This document shows positions 42,550 to 50,893 of a stretch of DNA of 64,000 nucleotides, in pieces. Each line of letters starts with the position of its first letter. Positions within the stretch are counted from its first letter, which is position 1. Source of the DNA: Acinetobacter sp. CFCC 10889 (GTDB lineage Bacteria > Pseudomonadota > Gammaproteobacteria > Pseudomonadales > Moraxellaceae); assembly GCF_003268395.1 (NCBI RefSeq), contig NZ_LQXQ01000006.1, forward strand, positions 42,801-106,800, written 5' to 3'. The translations under genes and the position numbers were made by a program. The notes beneath the pieces are model-generated. The model ran no database searches. It was given only the letters and a program-made list of their open reading frames with translations, and had not been told where the DNA came from.

Positions 42550-44751
42550 ATGGAAATCAAAGTCAATTATCTCGACAATCTTCGACAAGAGGCGAAGTTT
42601 GATGACTTCACGGTGATTGCTGATCAGCCGATTCGCTATAAAGGTGATGGTTCTGCACCCGGTCCATTTGACTATTTTTTAGCATCATCCGCTTTATGCG
42701 CTGCGTATTTTGTTAAAGTCTATTGTGCTGCACGTGATATTCCTACCGATAATATTCGCCTATCACAAAACAATATTGTTGATCCTGAAAACCGCTATAA
42801 ACAAATTTTTAAAATTCAAGTTGAATTGCCTGCGGACATTTCAGACAAAGACCGTCAAGGCATTTTGCGTTCAATTGACCGTTGTACGGTTAAGAAAGTC
42901 ATTCAAACAGGACCTGAGTTTGTTATTGAAGAAGTCGAAAGCATTGATGCAGATGCACAAGCCTTGCTCATGCCTGATTTAGCCAAAGAAAGTACGACAT
43001 TTATTGCAGGAAAAGATCTGCCTTTAGAAGAAACCATTGCCAATATGTCTGCGATTTTGGCTGGTTTGGGCATGAAAATTGAAATTTCTTCATGGCGTAA
43101 TATTGTACCGAATGTGTGGTCGTTACATATTCGTGATGCGCAGTCGCCAATGTGTTTTACCAATGGTAAAGGCTCAACCAAAGAAAGTGCGCTTGCATCG
43201 GCTTTGGGTGAATTCATTGAGCGTTTAAACTGTAATTTTTTCTATAACGATCAGTTTTGGGGTGAAGACATTGCCAATGCTGAATTTGTACATTACCCAG
43301 ATGAAAAATGGTTTCAAGTGGGAGCAAATGGCGAATTACCAACTGAAATTTTAGATGATTATACCCGTGAAATTTATGATCCTGAAAATGAACTTTTAGG
43401 CACACATTTATACGACACGAACTCAGGCAATAAAGCTCGTGGTATTTGCTCATTACCATTTGTACGCCAGTCGGATGGTGAAACAGTCTATTTCCCATCT
43501 AACTTGATTGAAAATTTATATCTTTCCAATGGGATGAGTGCAGGCAATACTTTAGCGGAAGCACAAGTACAATGTTTGTCTGAAATTTTTGAACGTGCAG
43601 TTAAACGGGATATTATTGCAGGTGAAATTGCATTACCCGATGTACCTGAAGCGGTTTTGGCAAAATATCCACGTATTGTGGAAGGGATCAAAGGCTTAGA
43701 AGAACAAGGTTTTCCTGTTTTAGTGAAAGATGCATCACTTGGTGGAAAATATCCAGTGATGTGTGTAACACTCATGAATCCACGTACAGGTGGTGTTTTT
43801 GCCTCTTTTGGTGCACATCCAAAACTTGAAGTTGCCTTAGAACGTAGTTTAACGGAGCTACTACAAGGACGTAGTTTTGAAGGTTTGAATGACTTACCAA
43901 AGCCAACTTTTAGCAGCAATGCGGTCACTGAGCCGAATAATTTTGTAGAACATTTTATTGATTCAAGTGGTGTGGTGTCATGGAAATTCTTTAGTTCGCA
44001 GTCAGATTATGACTTTGTGGAATGGGATTTTACGGGCAATGGTGACAATGAAGCCGAAGCTGCAACCTTGTTTGGCATTTTAGAAGATATGGGTAAAGAT
44101 GCTTATATGGCGGTGTATCAGCATTTGGGTGCAACTGCTTGCCGTATCTTAGTGCCTGATTATTCTGAAATTTATTTGGTTGAAGATTTGATTTGGGACA
44201 ATACCAATAAAGCTTTGGACTTCCGTGAGGATATTTTAAATATTCACCGTTTGGATGAAGAACAGCTTGAAGCTTTGGTTGAGCGTTTAGAAGAAGTCGA
44301 AGTCGATGATTATACAGATATCGTGACCTTGATCGGGATTGAATTTGATGACAATACAGTATGGGGACAATTGACTGTTCTTGAACTTAAATTATTAATT
44401 TACATCGCCCTGCAAGAGTTTGAACAAGCCAAAGAATTGGTCGAACAATTCTTACAATACAATACCAATACAGTTGAACGTGGTTTGTTCTATCAATGTT
44501 TAAATGTGGTATTGGAAGTTGAACTGGATGAAGATGAAGGCTTAGATTTAAATGATTATGAGCACAATTTCCGCCGTATGTTTGGTGATGAACGTATGGA
44601 TGCGGTGATTGGCTCCATGGATGGTAGCATTCGTTTCTATGGTTTAACTGAAACCAATATGCAACTTGAGGGTTTAGATCGTCATTTACGTTTGATCGAC
44701 AGCTATAAAAAATTGCATGCAGCACGTGCAAAATTTGTTGCAGCTTCTTAA
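42550..44751 (+). CDS. ycaO: OsmC domain / YcaO domain fusion protein
   Basis: A 733-residue protein with two parts. Residues about 1-130 are OsmC-like (PGPFDYFLASSALCAAYFVKVY), with one Cys at the peroxidase-type position. From about 160 to 560 is a YcaO ATP-dependent domain with the nucleotide/Mg motifs KESALASALGEFIERLN and AEAQVQCLSEIFERAVKRD. An acidic helical tail follows. YcaO enzymes activate amide backbones; E. coli YcaO is linked to RimO-dependent methylthiolation of ribosomal protein S12. No peptide precursor or E1-like partner gene is adjacent, so this is probably the housekeeping type, not a RiPP cyclodehydratase. Confidence 0.88.
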   Translation: MEIKVNYLDNLRQEAKFDDFTVIADQPIRYKGDGSAPGPFDYFLASSALCAAYFVKVYCAARDIPTDNIRLSQNNIVDPENRYKQIFKIQVELPADISDKDRQGILRSIDRCTVKKVIQTGPEFVIEEVESIDADAQALLMPDLAKESTTFIAGKDLPLEETIANMSAILAGLGMKIEISSWRNIVPNVWSLHIRDAQSPMCFTNGKGSTKESALASALGEFIERLNCNFFYNDQFWGEDIANAEFVHYPDEKWFQVGANGELPTEILDDYTREIYDPENELLGTHLYDTNSGNKARGICSLPFVRQSDGETVYFPSNLIENLYLSNGMSAGNTLAEAQVQCLSEIFERAVKRDIIAGEIALPDVPEAVLAKYPRIVEGIKGLEEQGFPVLVKDASLGGKYPVMCVTLMNPRTGGVFASFGAHPKLEVALERSLTELLQGRSFEGLNDLPKPTFSSNAVTEPNNFVEHFIDSSGVVSWKFFSSQSDYDFVEWDFTGNGDNEAEAATLFGILEDMGKDAYMAVYQHLGATACRILVPDYSEIYLVEDLIWDNTNKALDFREDILNIHRLDEEQLEALVERLEEVEVDDYTDIVTLIGIEFDDNTVWGQLTVLELKLLIYIALQEFEQAKELVEQFLQYNTNTVERGLFYQCLNVVLEVELDEDEGLDLNDYEHNFRRMFGDERMDAVIGSMDGSIRFYGLTETNMQLEGLDRHLRLIDSYKKLHAARAKFVAAS

Positions 44752-44779
44752 AAAGTTATTTTAGATGGATCTATCAATA

Positions 44780-44807
44780 AAACGTCCAATCGGGCGTTTA
44801 TTTTTTT
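44780..44807 (+). terminator. Intrinsic terminator after osmC-ycaO
   Basis: AAACGTCC-AATC-GGGCGTTT hairpin (one G-T pair) followed by ATTTTTTT, 28 bp past the stop codon: a classical rho-independent terminator. Confidence 0.85.
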
Positions 44808-44827
44808 GTAATGAGCGCATTAAAGAT

Positions 44828-45241
44828 TTAATTTAAATCAGGAATTGTCCAATCTTCATGATCTAATTCATCATTATAAAAAATAAAACTACTCGGTGCT
44901 AAGCCTTGTTCGAGACAATACTGCTCCACCCAATCATAATAATTGTCGGGTAAATCAGAAGAAATGCCGCGTTCCCAATAATGATTCCCATAGGCAAGAA
45001 ACATTGCCCAATGGTATTCATAATCATGGGAAATCATTGCAGCGCTTAAAGCACTCTTAACAGGATACTGACAAACACCTGATTCAGCGACAAGTTGCTG
45101 CGCTTCTTGTAGGGTTTTATGTGCATATTTCACGATGCTTGCTTCTACAATTCTGACCCAAGTATAAAAATTGAAAATGATTTTTTCATGTGGATTGTCT
45201 TCATCATGAAAAATTAAGCCGTCTTTAATTTGTTGTTGCAT
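44828..45241 (-). CDS. Hypothetical acidic cytosolic protein
   Basis: A 137-residue soluble protein with no signal or membrane segment. It is rich in Asp, Glu, Tyr and Trp (HDYEYHWAMFLAYGNHYW, DNYYDWVEQYCLEQG, ending LDHEDWTIPDLN). I do not recognise the family. It lies alone, convergent with the OsmC-YcaO gene, with its own promoter region upstream. Codon use looks like its neighbours, which supports a real gene. Confidence 0.6.
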   Translation of the reverse strand: MQQQIKDGLIFHDEDNPHEKIIFNFYTWVRIVEASIVKYAHKTLQEAQQLVAESGVCQYPVKSALSAAMISHDYEYHWAMFLAYGNHYWERGISSDLPDNYYDWVEQYCLEQGLAPSSFIFYNDELDHEDWTIPDLN

Positions 45242-45614
45242 TTTTCTTTTTCATCCTTGTTTTAATTGAATATTCTGATGATATGAGGAATAGATTTTCA
45301 TTTAAATTGATTTGTTATTATAAAGAAAAATTATTGAGCTTACGATCATAAAAATGTCGCAAATAGGTGTAGATGAGGTTGTGATAAGCGATGGTTCTAT
45401 TCTGTTGTAAAGGTCGATGAAGATCTATTCTTGGTTGGCATAGTCACATTTGCATTGAAATATTGAGCTTAAAATGTGATAGAAACGCTGAAATTGTAAT
45501 CAGGATTCTAAACATATTTTTATGAAGATAAGTGCACAGATCGTTATTGAATTGTTTTATGAGCAACTGATTTACAACATCATGTTGATGCAGTTGCTCA
45601 TATTTTACATCGGC
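45242..45614. other. Intergenic region with nested inverted repeats
   Basis: About 370 bp between the hypothetical gene and the porin gene. A perfect 11-bp inverted repeat ATGAGCAACTG (45559-45569) and CAGTTGCTCAT (45591-45601) encloses a second one, CAACAT-C-ATGTTG (45575-45587). It lies 14 bp beyond the porin stop. Neither side has a good T-run, so it is not a standard terminator. No small gene with a ribosome site was found in the rest. Confidence 0.5.
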
Positions 45615-46856
45615 TTAAAACTTACGTTGATAATTGATAAAGAAACGATTTTCCACAAAGTCATTGCCATGATCTTGATCATATTTGGCAAATAAATGTT
45701 GTATCGAAAAACCTTTGAGCATCGGTTGTTGGAAGGTATAACTTGTAAATAAGTTAAACTCAGATTCCTTATTTTCCTGTCCATTTGCCATTTTAATATC
45801 ATCGCCCATGGCATATTTGGCAGTACTCGTCAGACCAGGTACATAGTCTTTAAAATCATAACCATAGATGAAGTGCCAAGATTTTTCATTTTTCTTGAAA
45901 AAGCCGGTGACATTCCAATTGATAAAATACAACTCAGGTAAAAAACCATCGGGTAAAGGGTAGGCATCGCCCACGATCTGCTGATAGCCTACGCCAATAC
46001 TATGATTTTTTACTTTTACCGTTTCCAACAGGCCGATGTTTTGACTGTCGATGTCTAATGCACTGCTATTGTCCTGTGAATTAAAATAGCGCAATTTGGA
46101 ATGGAGTGCGATATTTTCAGCAATCGGATATTTATGTTCGACACCTAAATAATGTTTGTCATATAAATTATCCAAATGCCCATAGTAGTAATTCACATTC
46201 AAATCTTTATTTACATCATAGACAAAGTTGATGTAGTCCAAGCCATCTGAATAGTGTTTTACCCCATTTTGCGTATAAGAAAATTTATAGAAATCTTCCT
46301 TATTTCGTGGTGAATTACGAGTGACATGTCCAAGTTCAACTTTTAATTTTTCCATCACAGGAAATTTTAAATTTACCCCTTGATAGGTGGTGAGTAGCTG
46401 ACGACTTGTGTCGACGGTGGTCATCGGTAAATTCAGCCACAATTCCCCAACACGCAGTTCTGCCTGATCATATTTCAGTTTCAGCGTTCCACCGTATTTT
46501 AAATAATCATCGGCTTGTTCTTTTTTGATCGGATCAAAAGGCAGCACCGTATCATCTACATGCTTATCGTTGCTGAGGCGGACTGCATATTGCACCGAAC
46601 CATCGACACCGATTTGGATCGGCTGATCTAAAATCTGTAGTGGTGTGTCATAAAATTTTGAAGTGTAAAATAATGACGCACCTTGCGACCAACTGCCTGT
46701 ATCTTTGACATTTGACTGATCAAAATTACGGTCGATATAGGCATTTTTCAGGGTGAATTTCCATTCATCTTCTGCATGGAGTTGTTGCATCATGGCACAG
46801 CCATTGATCAGCATCAGTGCGGAAAAAAGTGTTGAAAATGAGCGTTTTTTTAACAT
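45615..46856 (-). CDS. OprD-family outer membrane porin
   Basis: A 413-residue outer-membrane beta-barrel of the OprD/OccK type starting at ATG 46856; a signal peptide ends near QLHA-EDEW. Typical features are the N-terminal DEWKFTLKNAYIDRNFD strand, GSWSQGASLFYTSKF, GELWLNLPMTTVDTSRQLLTTYQG, and a C-terminal FINYQRKF with terminal Phe. OprD porins take up small carboxylates. It follows the MHS transporter by about 20 bp, so the two probably form an outer and inner membrane uptake pair, possibly for phenylacetate. Confidence 0.87.
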   Translation of the reverse strand: MLKKRSFSTLFSALMLINGCAMMQQLHAEDEWKFTLKNAYIDRNFDQSNVKDTGSWSQGASLFYTSKFYDTPLQILDQPIQIGVDGSVQYAVRLSNDKHVDDTVLPFDPIKKEQADDYLKYGGTLKLKYDQAELRVGELWLNLPMTTVDTSRQLLTTYQGVNLKFPVMEKLKVELGHVTRNSPRNKEDFYKFSYTQNGVKHYSDGLDYINFVYDVNKDLNVNYYYGHLDNLYDKHYLGVEHKYPIAENIALHSKLRYFNSQDNSSALDIDSQNIGLLETVKVKNHSIGVGYQQIVGDAYPLPDGFLPELYFINWNVTGFFKKNEKSWHFIYGYDFKDYVPGLTSTAKYAMGDDIKMANGQENKESEFNLFTSYTFQQPMLKGFSIQHLFAKYDQDHGNDFVENRFFINYQRKF

Positions 46857-46876
46857 AAGGCATCCTTGACTTAAGT

Positions 46877-48247
46877 TTATTTCCAAATGAAAGGCGATTG
46901 TTTTTGAACGTCTTCTGCATCAGGTTCGAGTGCGATGCCTGTACGATCTTTGAAAATACAAATCGCAAGGAATGCAATCACTGACATTACAGTCAAATAA
47001 GCACTGACCAAATAAATTCCATTTACTTTACCAATAAGTGCTGCTGCGATGAGCGGGGCAAATGCACCACCGATGATCGAGCCAATCGCATAGGTAATTG
47101 AAATACCGGAGAAACGAATCGAAGCAGGGAACAGTTCTGAGTAGAAAACTGCTTGTACGCCGTAGGTGATACCGATACCCATAGATAAAAGTGCCAAGCC
47201 CAACATGATCAAGCCGTAGTTACCTGTACTGATCAATGAAAATAGTGCAAGCGCAGTAATGACTTGGATGATTGAACCCACGATATAAATCGGTTTACGT
47301 CCAAATTTGTCAGAAAGAACGGCTGACAACCAAGTGAAGAATGTCCAAATTACCGCTGAAATACTGACTAAACCAAGAATGGTCGGGCGGTCGAGGTTTA
47401 AACCTTTTGGATTGGTGGTAAAGCTTTGGATGAAACCACCCGCAGTCATGTAGCCTAGTGCAGTTGTTCCTGCGATCAACAGTGCTGAACTGAAAATGAC
47501 TTTTTTGTATTGACCAAACAATTCACGGATTGGTTTTTGAGTCGTGCCTTTTTGCTTTAATTCTTCAAAAATCGGGCTTTCTTCAACTGAACGGCGAATC
47601 CAATAACCCAAAGCGAACAGTAAAATACTCAATAGAAATGGAATGCGCCAACCCCACGCCATAAATTCTTCACCCGGTGATACATAGCCTGTCATGACCA
47701 CGAGGACCAAAGATGCAAGCAATAAACCAAGTGGAACGCCAAGTTGTGGGAACGAGCTGAACAGTCCACGTTTTTCAGTCGGTGCATGTTCAACTGCCAT
47801 CAACACTGCGCCACCCCATTCACCACCTGCGGAGATGCCTTGTAAGATTCGCAGTAAAATCAAAATGATCGGTGCAGCAATGCCGATGCTGTCATAGGTC
47901 GGTAATAGACCAATCAATGTTGTGGTACCGCCCATCATGATCAAGGTGATGGCAAGTACAGTTTTACGTCCAAATTTATCGCCGAAATAGCCTGCGATGA
48001 ATGCACCAAAAGGACGGAAAATGAAGCTGATTCCCACCGATGCAAAAACCAATAGGGTTGCAAAGACAGGTCCTGCAGGTTTAAAGAACAGTTGATTGAA
48101 GACTAAGCCTGCAACTGCGGCATAGATAAAGTAGTCGTACCATTCGATGGTGGTACCGACGATGGTTGCCATTGCGATTTTACGGGTACGTGACGCATGG
48201 GGTAATGCAAGCGTCGGGCTGTGCAGTTCTACTTGAGAATTTTCCAT
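46877..48247 (-). CDS. MFS transporter, metabolite:H+ symporter (MHS) family
   Basis: A 12-helix permease of 456 residues from ATG 48247, which has AAGGAA upstream; a longer frame to 48343 has no family match. MHS signatures are TTIEWYDYFIYAAVAGLVFN in helix 1, RPFGAFIAGYFGDKFGRKTVL in loop 2-3, and RILQGISAGGEWGGAVLMAVEHAP in helices 4-5. MHS members carry shikimate, proline, ketoglutarate and aromatic acids. It leads an operon with the OprD porin. A PaaX-operator-like sequence about 305 bp upstream, just past a terminator, suggests phenylacetate as substrate. Confidence 0.9.
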   Translation of the reverse strand: MENSQVELHSPTLALPHASRTRKIAMATIVGTTIEWYDYFIYAAVAGLVFNQLFFKPAGPVFATLLVFASVGISFIFRPFGAFIAGYFGDKFGRKTVLAITLIMMGGTTTLIGLLPTYDSIGIAAPIILILLRILQGISAGGEWGGAVLMAVEHAPTEKRGLFSSFPQLGVPLGLLLASLVLVVMTGYVSPGEEFMAWGWRIPFLLSILLFALGYWIRRSVEESPIFEELKQKGTTQKPIRELFGQYKKVIFSSALLIAGTTALGYMTAGGFIQSFTTNPKGLNLDRPTILGLVSISAVIWTFFTWLSAVLSDKFGRKPIYIVGSIIQVITALALFSLISTGNYGLIMLGLALLSMGIGITYGVQAVFYSELFPASIRFSGISITYAIGSIIGGAFAPLIAAALIGKVNGIYLVSAYLTVMSVIAFLAICIFKDRTGIALEPDAEDVQKQSPFIWK

Positions 48248-48552
48248 AGCATTTCCTTTTTTGTCTTGTGCGAGCGGCTTCAATCTATTTTTTAGTTTTT
48301 GATTGGAACCATATCCTTGTCGCCATGATTCGTCATGAATCAATTTATTTAATTATGCTTAATAATTTTCAAAAAGATACACCTAAAATAATATTTATTT
48401 AAAATTGTATCTTTTAAATAAATTTATGAACTTTGTTTTATTGGGTTTTATTTTTAAATAAAATTTATATATCAATAATTTACTGTTTTTAATTTATTGA
48501 AAAGTGTTGTTTATTTAAAATAATATGATGTAAGAATAATTTTTAATATTTA

Positions 48553-48567
48553 AAAATGTATCATATT
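48553..48567 (-). promoter_or_regulatory. PaaX-operator-like sequence upstream of the MHS-porin operon
   Basis: On the minus strand the sequence is AATATGATACATTTT. It shares the first 12 bases AATATGATACAT with the site before paaA at 53182. It matches 12 of 15 positions of the E. coli PaaX consensus as I recall it (WWTRTGATTCGYGWT). It lies downstream of the scoAB-side terminator and upstream of the MHS gene. Confidence 0.45.
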
Positions 48568-48583
48568 TTATTGTTTTAATCGC

Positions 48584-48616
48584 AAAAAAGCCTAGATAAA
48601 AGGTCTTTTATCTAGG
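48584..48616 (-). terminator. Intrinsic terminator reading from the scoAB side
   Basis: CCTAGATAAAA-GACC-TTTTATCTAGG (11 perfect pairs, 4-nt loop) on the minus strand, followed by CTTTTTTG. It stops transcription coming from scoB before the MHS promoter region. Confidence 0.82.
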
Positions 48617-48823
48617 GGAGGAAATGGATGTGTTTTTAATACATCGCATTGGTGTTAGTGTGTATGCCAATCATAGTTCTATAATGAGTAATGAAGTTCC
48701 TACGAGACTGATGTGCCGTACTTCAAAATAATTAGACCTCTTGCGAAAGTTAGTTTCGGCAAGATCTGAACCAATATTGAAGGTTCCCTCTCCTTTCAGG
48801 ATGAGAAACATAGTTTCGCAAGA

Positions 48824-48898
48824 GGGAGAGGTTTTTATTTAAAAGCCCTCATCCTCTTGCGGAGTTACCTCCTCATCCCAAAGGGAGAAGGGACTTCC
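48824..48898 (+). repeat. Dispersed GGGAGAGG...GGGACTTCC repeat, copy 1
   Basis: The block from GGGAGAGGTTTTTATTTA through CCCTCATCCT and CCCAAAGGGAGAAGGGACT recurs in the opposite orientation at the right edge of the window (63922-63983), with a short internal length difference. Additional related CCCTCTCC-type arms flank it (48786 and 48960-48980). Confidence 0.75.
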
Positions 48899-49044
48899 AT
48901 TATTAAGAGTTCTATCTCCTGAGCAAGTTTTAAAGCACTGCTTTAAAATGAGGCGTAAGTGAGGGGTAGGGAGAGGTTGTATTTTGAATACCCTTATTCC
49001 ACCTTTTATTTTTAATTTTAGCGATAATTAGTAACATCAAGAAA

Positions 49045-49698
49045 CTAAGCAGCATCTAACGTAGTTTCGTCATAAATTAAAGTCGTACCTGTAGCTTGAA
49101 TGACTTCTTCAAGACTGATGTCAGGCGCAAGTTCAACAATACGTACTGTATTGTCAATAATATCAAATACACCATAATTACTGATGATTCGGCTGACCAC
49201 GCCTTGTCCTGTTAAGGGGAGTGTGCATTGATCTAAAATTTTGGCTTCACCATTTTTATTGTAATGTTGCATCATCACCACAATTTTTTTAGCGCCTGCG
49301 ACCAAGTCCATTGCGCCACCCATGCCTTTGACTTTATGTCCCGGAATCATCCAATTCGCAATATCACCTGTTTTAGACACTTGCATTGCACCCAAAATTG
49401 CCACATCGACATGACCACCTCGGATCATGGCAAATGAGTCAGAGCTTGAGAAAAATGATGCGCCTGATTTGGTGGTGACGGTTTGTTTGCCTGCATTGAT
49501 CAAATCTGCATCAACGTCTTCCTCAAGCGGAAACTCGCCAATACCCAATAAACCATTTTCAGATTGCAACCAAATGTGCAGTTCAGGGTCGATATAATTC
49601 GCCACCAATGTCGGTAAACCGATACCTAAATTGACATAATCGCCATCGTGTAACTCTTGTGCAGCACGTTGTGCCATTTGTTCTTGTGTCCAAGCCAT
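49045..49698 (-). CDS. scoB: Succinyl-CoA:3-ketoacid CoA-transferase subunit B
   Basis: A 217-residue beta subunit: [15 protein letters not shown] near the start, [14 protein letters not shown] with the catalytic Glu of the ENG motif, and [21 protein letters not shown]. The [16 protein letters not shown] form fits acetoacetate-type SCOT/ScoB better than PcaJ (3-oxoadipate). It moves CoA from succinyl-CoA to a 3-ketoacid. It is paired with scoA, 11 bp upstream. Given the aromatic neighbourhood, 3-oxoadipate remains a possible substrate. Confidence 0.88.
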   Translation of the reverse strand: MAWTQEQMAQRAAQELHDGDYVNLGIGLPTLVANYIDPELHIWLQSENGLLGIGEFPLEEDVDADLINAGKQTVTTKSGASFFSSSDSFAMIRGGHVDVAILGAMQVSKTGDIANWMIPGHKVKGMGGAMDLVAGAKKIVVMMQHYNKNGEAKILDQCTLPLTGQGVVSRIISNYGVFDIIDNTVRIVELAPDISLEEVIQATGTTLIYDETTLDAA

Positions 49699-49709
49699 GA
49701 GCGTATTCC

Positions 49710-50411
49710 TTATGCAGCACTTTTGACGGTTCGAATTTCAATGTGTTTGTTTGGATTTGGATTAACCACGATACGATCGACATAAATACCGGGGAGGTGA
49801 ATATCATCCGGATCTAATTCTCCAATTTCCACCAATTCTTCTACTTCTACGATGGTGAGTTTGGCTGCCATCGCACAGTCAGGGTTGATATTGCGGGCAG
49901 TTTTGCGGAACACTAAGTTGCCTGCTTTATCCGCTTTATAGGCTTTAACCAAAGCAAGATCAGCATTTAGTGCTTCTTCGAGTAGATAATTTTGTCCGTT
50001 AAAATTACGGACTTCTTTGCCTTCTTGTACCGCTGTTCCTACACCTGTTTTGGTATAAAAAGCAGGGATTCCTGCGCCTGCGGCACGTAATTTTTCAGCC
50101 AATGTACCTTGTGGTGTGAGTTCGACTTCGAGTTCACCTGCGAGGTATTGGCGTTCAAATTCTTTATTGCCACCAATATAAGAGGAAATCATTTTTTTCA
50201 CTTGGCGTGATTCAAGTAATAAACTTAAACCGATGCCGTCGATGCCTGCATTATTACTAATGCAAGTCAGTTGTTGGGCATTGGAGTCACGTAAGGTTTG
50301 AATAAGTAACTCAGGAATGCCACATAAACCGAAACCACCGACAGCAATCAGCATATTGTCCTGAACAATATCAAACAGTGCTGCCTGACTATTTGGATAG
50401 ACTTTATTCAT
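49710..50411 (-). CDS. scoA: Succinyl-CoA:3-ketoacid CoA-transferase subunit A
   Basis: A 233-residue alpha subunit with [31 protein letters not shown], and a [31 protein letters not shown] signature split across residues 85-115. ATG 50411 is chosen because GAAGGA lies 8 bp upstream; the open frame to 50468 adds 19 non-family residues. It precedes scoB in a two-gene unit downstream of paaZ but separated from it by about 480 bp of repeats, so it is probably transcribed separately. Confidence 0.88.
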   Translation of the reverse strand: MNKVYPNSQAALFDIVQDNMLIAVGGFGLCGIPELLIQTLRDSNAQQLTCISNNAGIDGIGLSLLLESRQVKKMISSYIGGNKEFERQYLAGELEVELTPQGTLAEKLRAAGAGIPAFYTKTGVGTAVQEGKEVRNFNGQNYLLEEALNADLALVKAYKADKAGNLVFRKTARNINPDCAMAAKLTIVEVEELVEIGELDPDDIHLPGIYVDRIVVNPNPNKHIEIRTVKSAA

Positions 50412-50893
50412 TTTGAAATCCTTCAATGATGCTCCAAAATCCATATTTGGAAAGGTGCCTTTTATCAATGGTGCTGTGAATTGAAATTTCTTTACCTTTA
50501 AAAGGATGGAAAATTTAATTAAATATTTTGATCAATTTTTAAAATCTTCCCATTTGCACTAATGCTGATCAGTTAAGCAAAATTATTGGATAGATTCTTA
50601 AAATCTCCCCTAACCCCTCTTTGAAAAAGAGGGGAACAGACCGCAACTGAAATAAATTCAGTAATGGAACTCCCTCCTTTTTAAAGGAGGGTTGGGGAGG
50701 ATTTAAAAACCTTAACTGACTTGCATTACCCACTTACACAGCTTGACTGCTCATCTTTGATAAAGAGGGGAACAGACCACGACTGAAATCAATTCTAGTA
50801 ATCTTGCGTAGCAGTGCTACTCATCCCTCCTTTTTTAAAGGTGAGGAACATGTTCCGCAAGGGGAGGATTAAAAAACATTAAATCACACAACT
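50412..50893. repeat. Two copies of a short palindromic repeat between scoA and paaZ
   Basis: Unit 1 (50601-50705) is bounded by inverted arms: AATCTCCCCTAACCCCTC at the left and GGAGGGTTGGGGAGGATT at the right. Unit 2 (about 50755-50870) repeats its core (AAAGAGGGGAACAGACC, CGACTGAAAT, AATTC, AGTAAT, CCCTCC-TTTTAAAGG) and ends GGGGAGGATT, with an added GGAACATGTTCC palindrome. The arms suggest a MITE- or REP-like element. No gene was seen; the 50412-50600 part holds the scoA promoter region. Confidence 0.75.

Larger units (their letters stand above)
48248..49044. other. Long intergenic region between scoB and the MHS transporter gene
   Basis: Nearly 800 bp. The transporter-proximal third (48344-48580) is extremely AT-rich and holds a perfect inverted repeat AAAAGATACA (48372-48381) and TGTATCTTTT (48406-48415), plus a PaaX-like site. 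A minus-strand terminator follows (48584-48616). The scoB-proximal half (about 48735-49005) is repeat DNA of the CCTCTCC/GGGAGAAGGGA type. One 35-codon ATG frame at 48624-48731 has GGAGG too close to the start and no recognisable product. Confidence 0.55.

Noticed and set aside
42550..44751. RiPP biosynthetic cluster centred on YcaO
   Set aside because: No precursor peptide, dehydrogenase, E1-like protein or exporter is adjacent; the OsmC-YcaO fusion looks like a stand-alone protein.
48624..48731. 35-aa open frame after a GGGAGGAA sequence
   Set aside because: The purine run is too close to the ATG and belongs to the base of a terminator stem; the product is not membrane-like or recognisable.
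50601..50870. CRISPR-like array
   Set aside because: Only two imperfect copies with no regular spacers and no cas genes.
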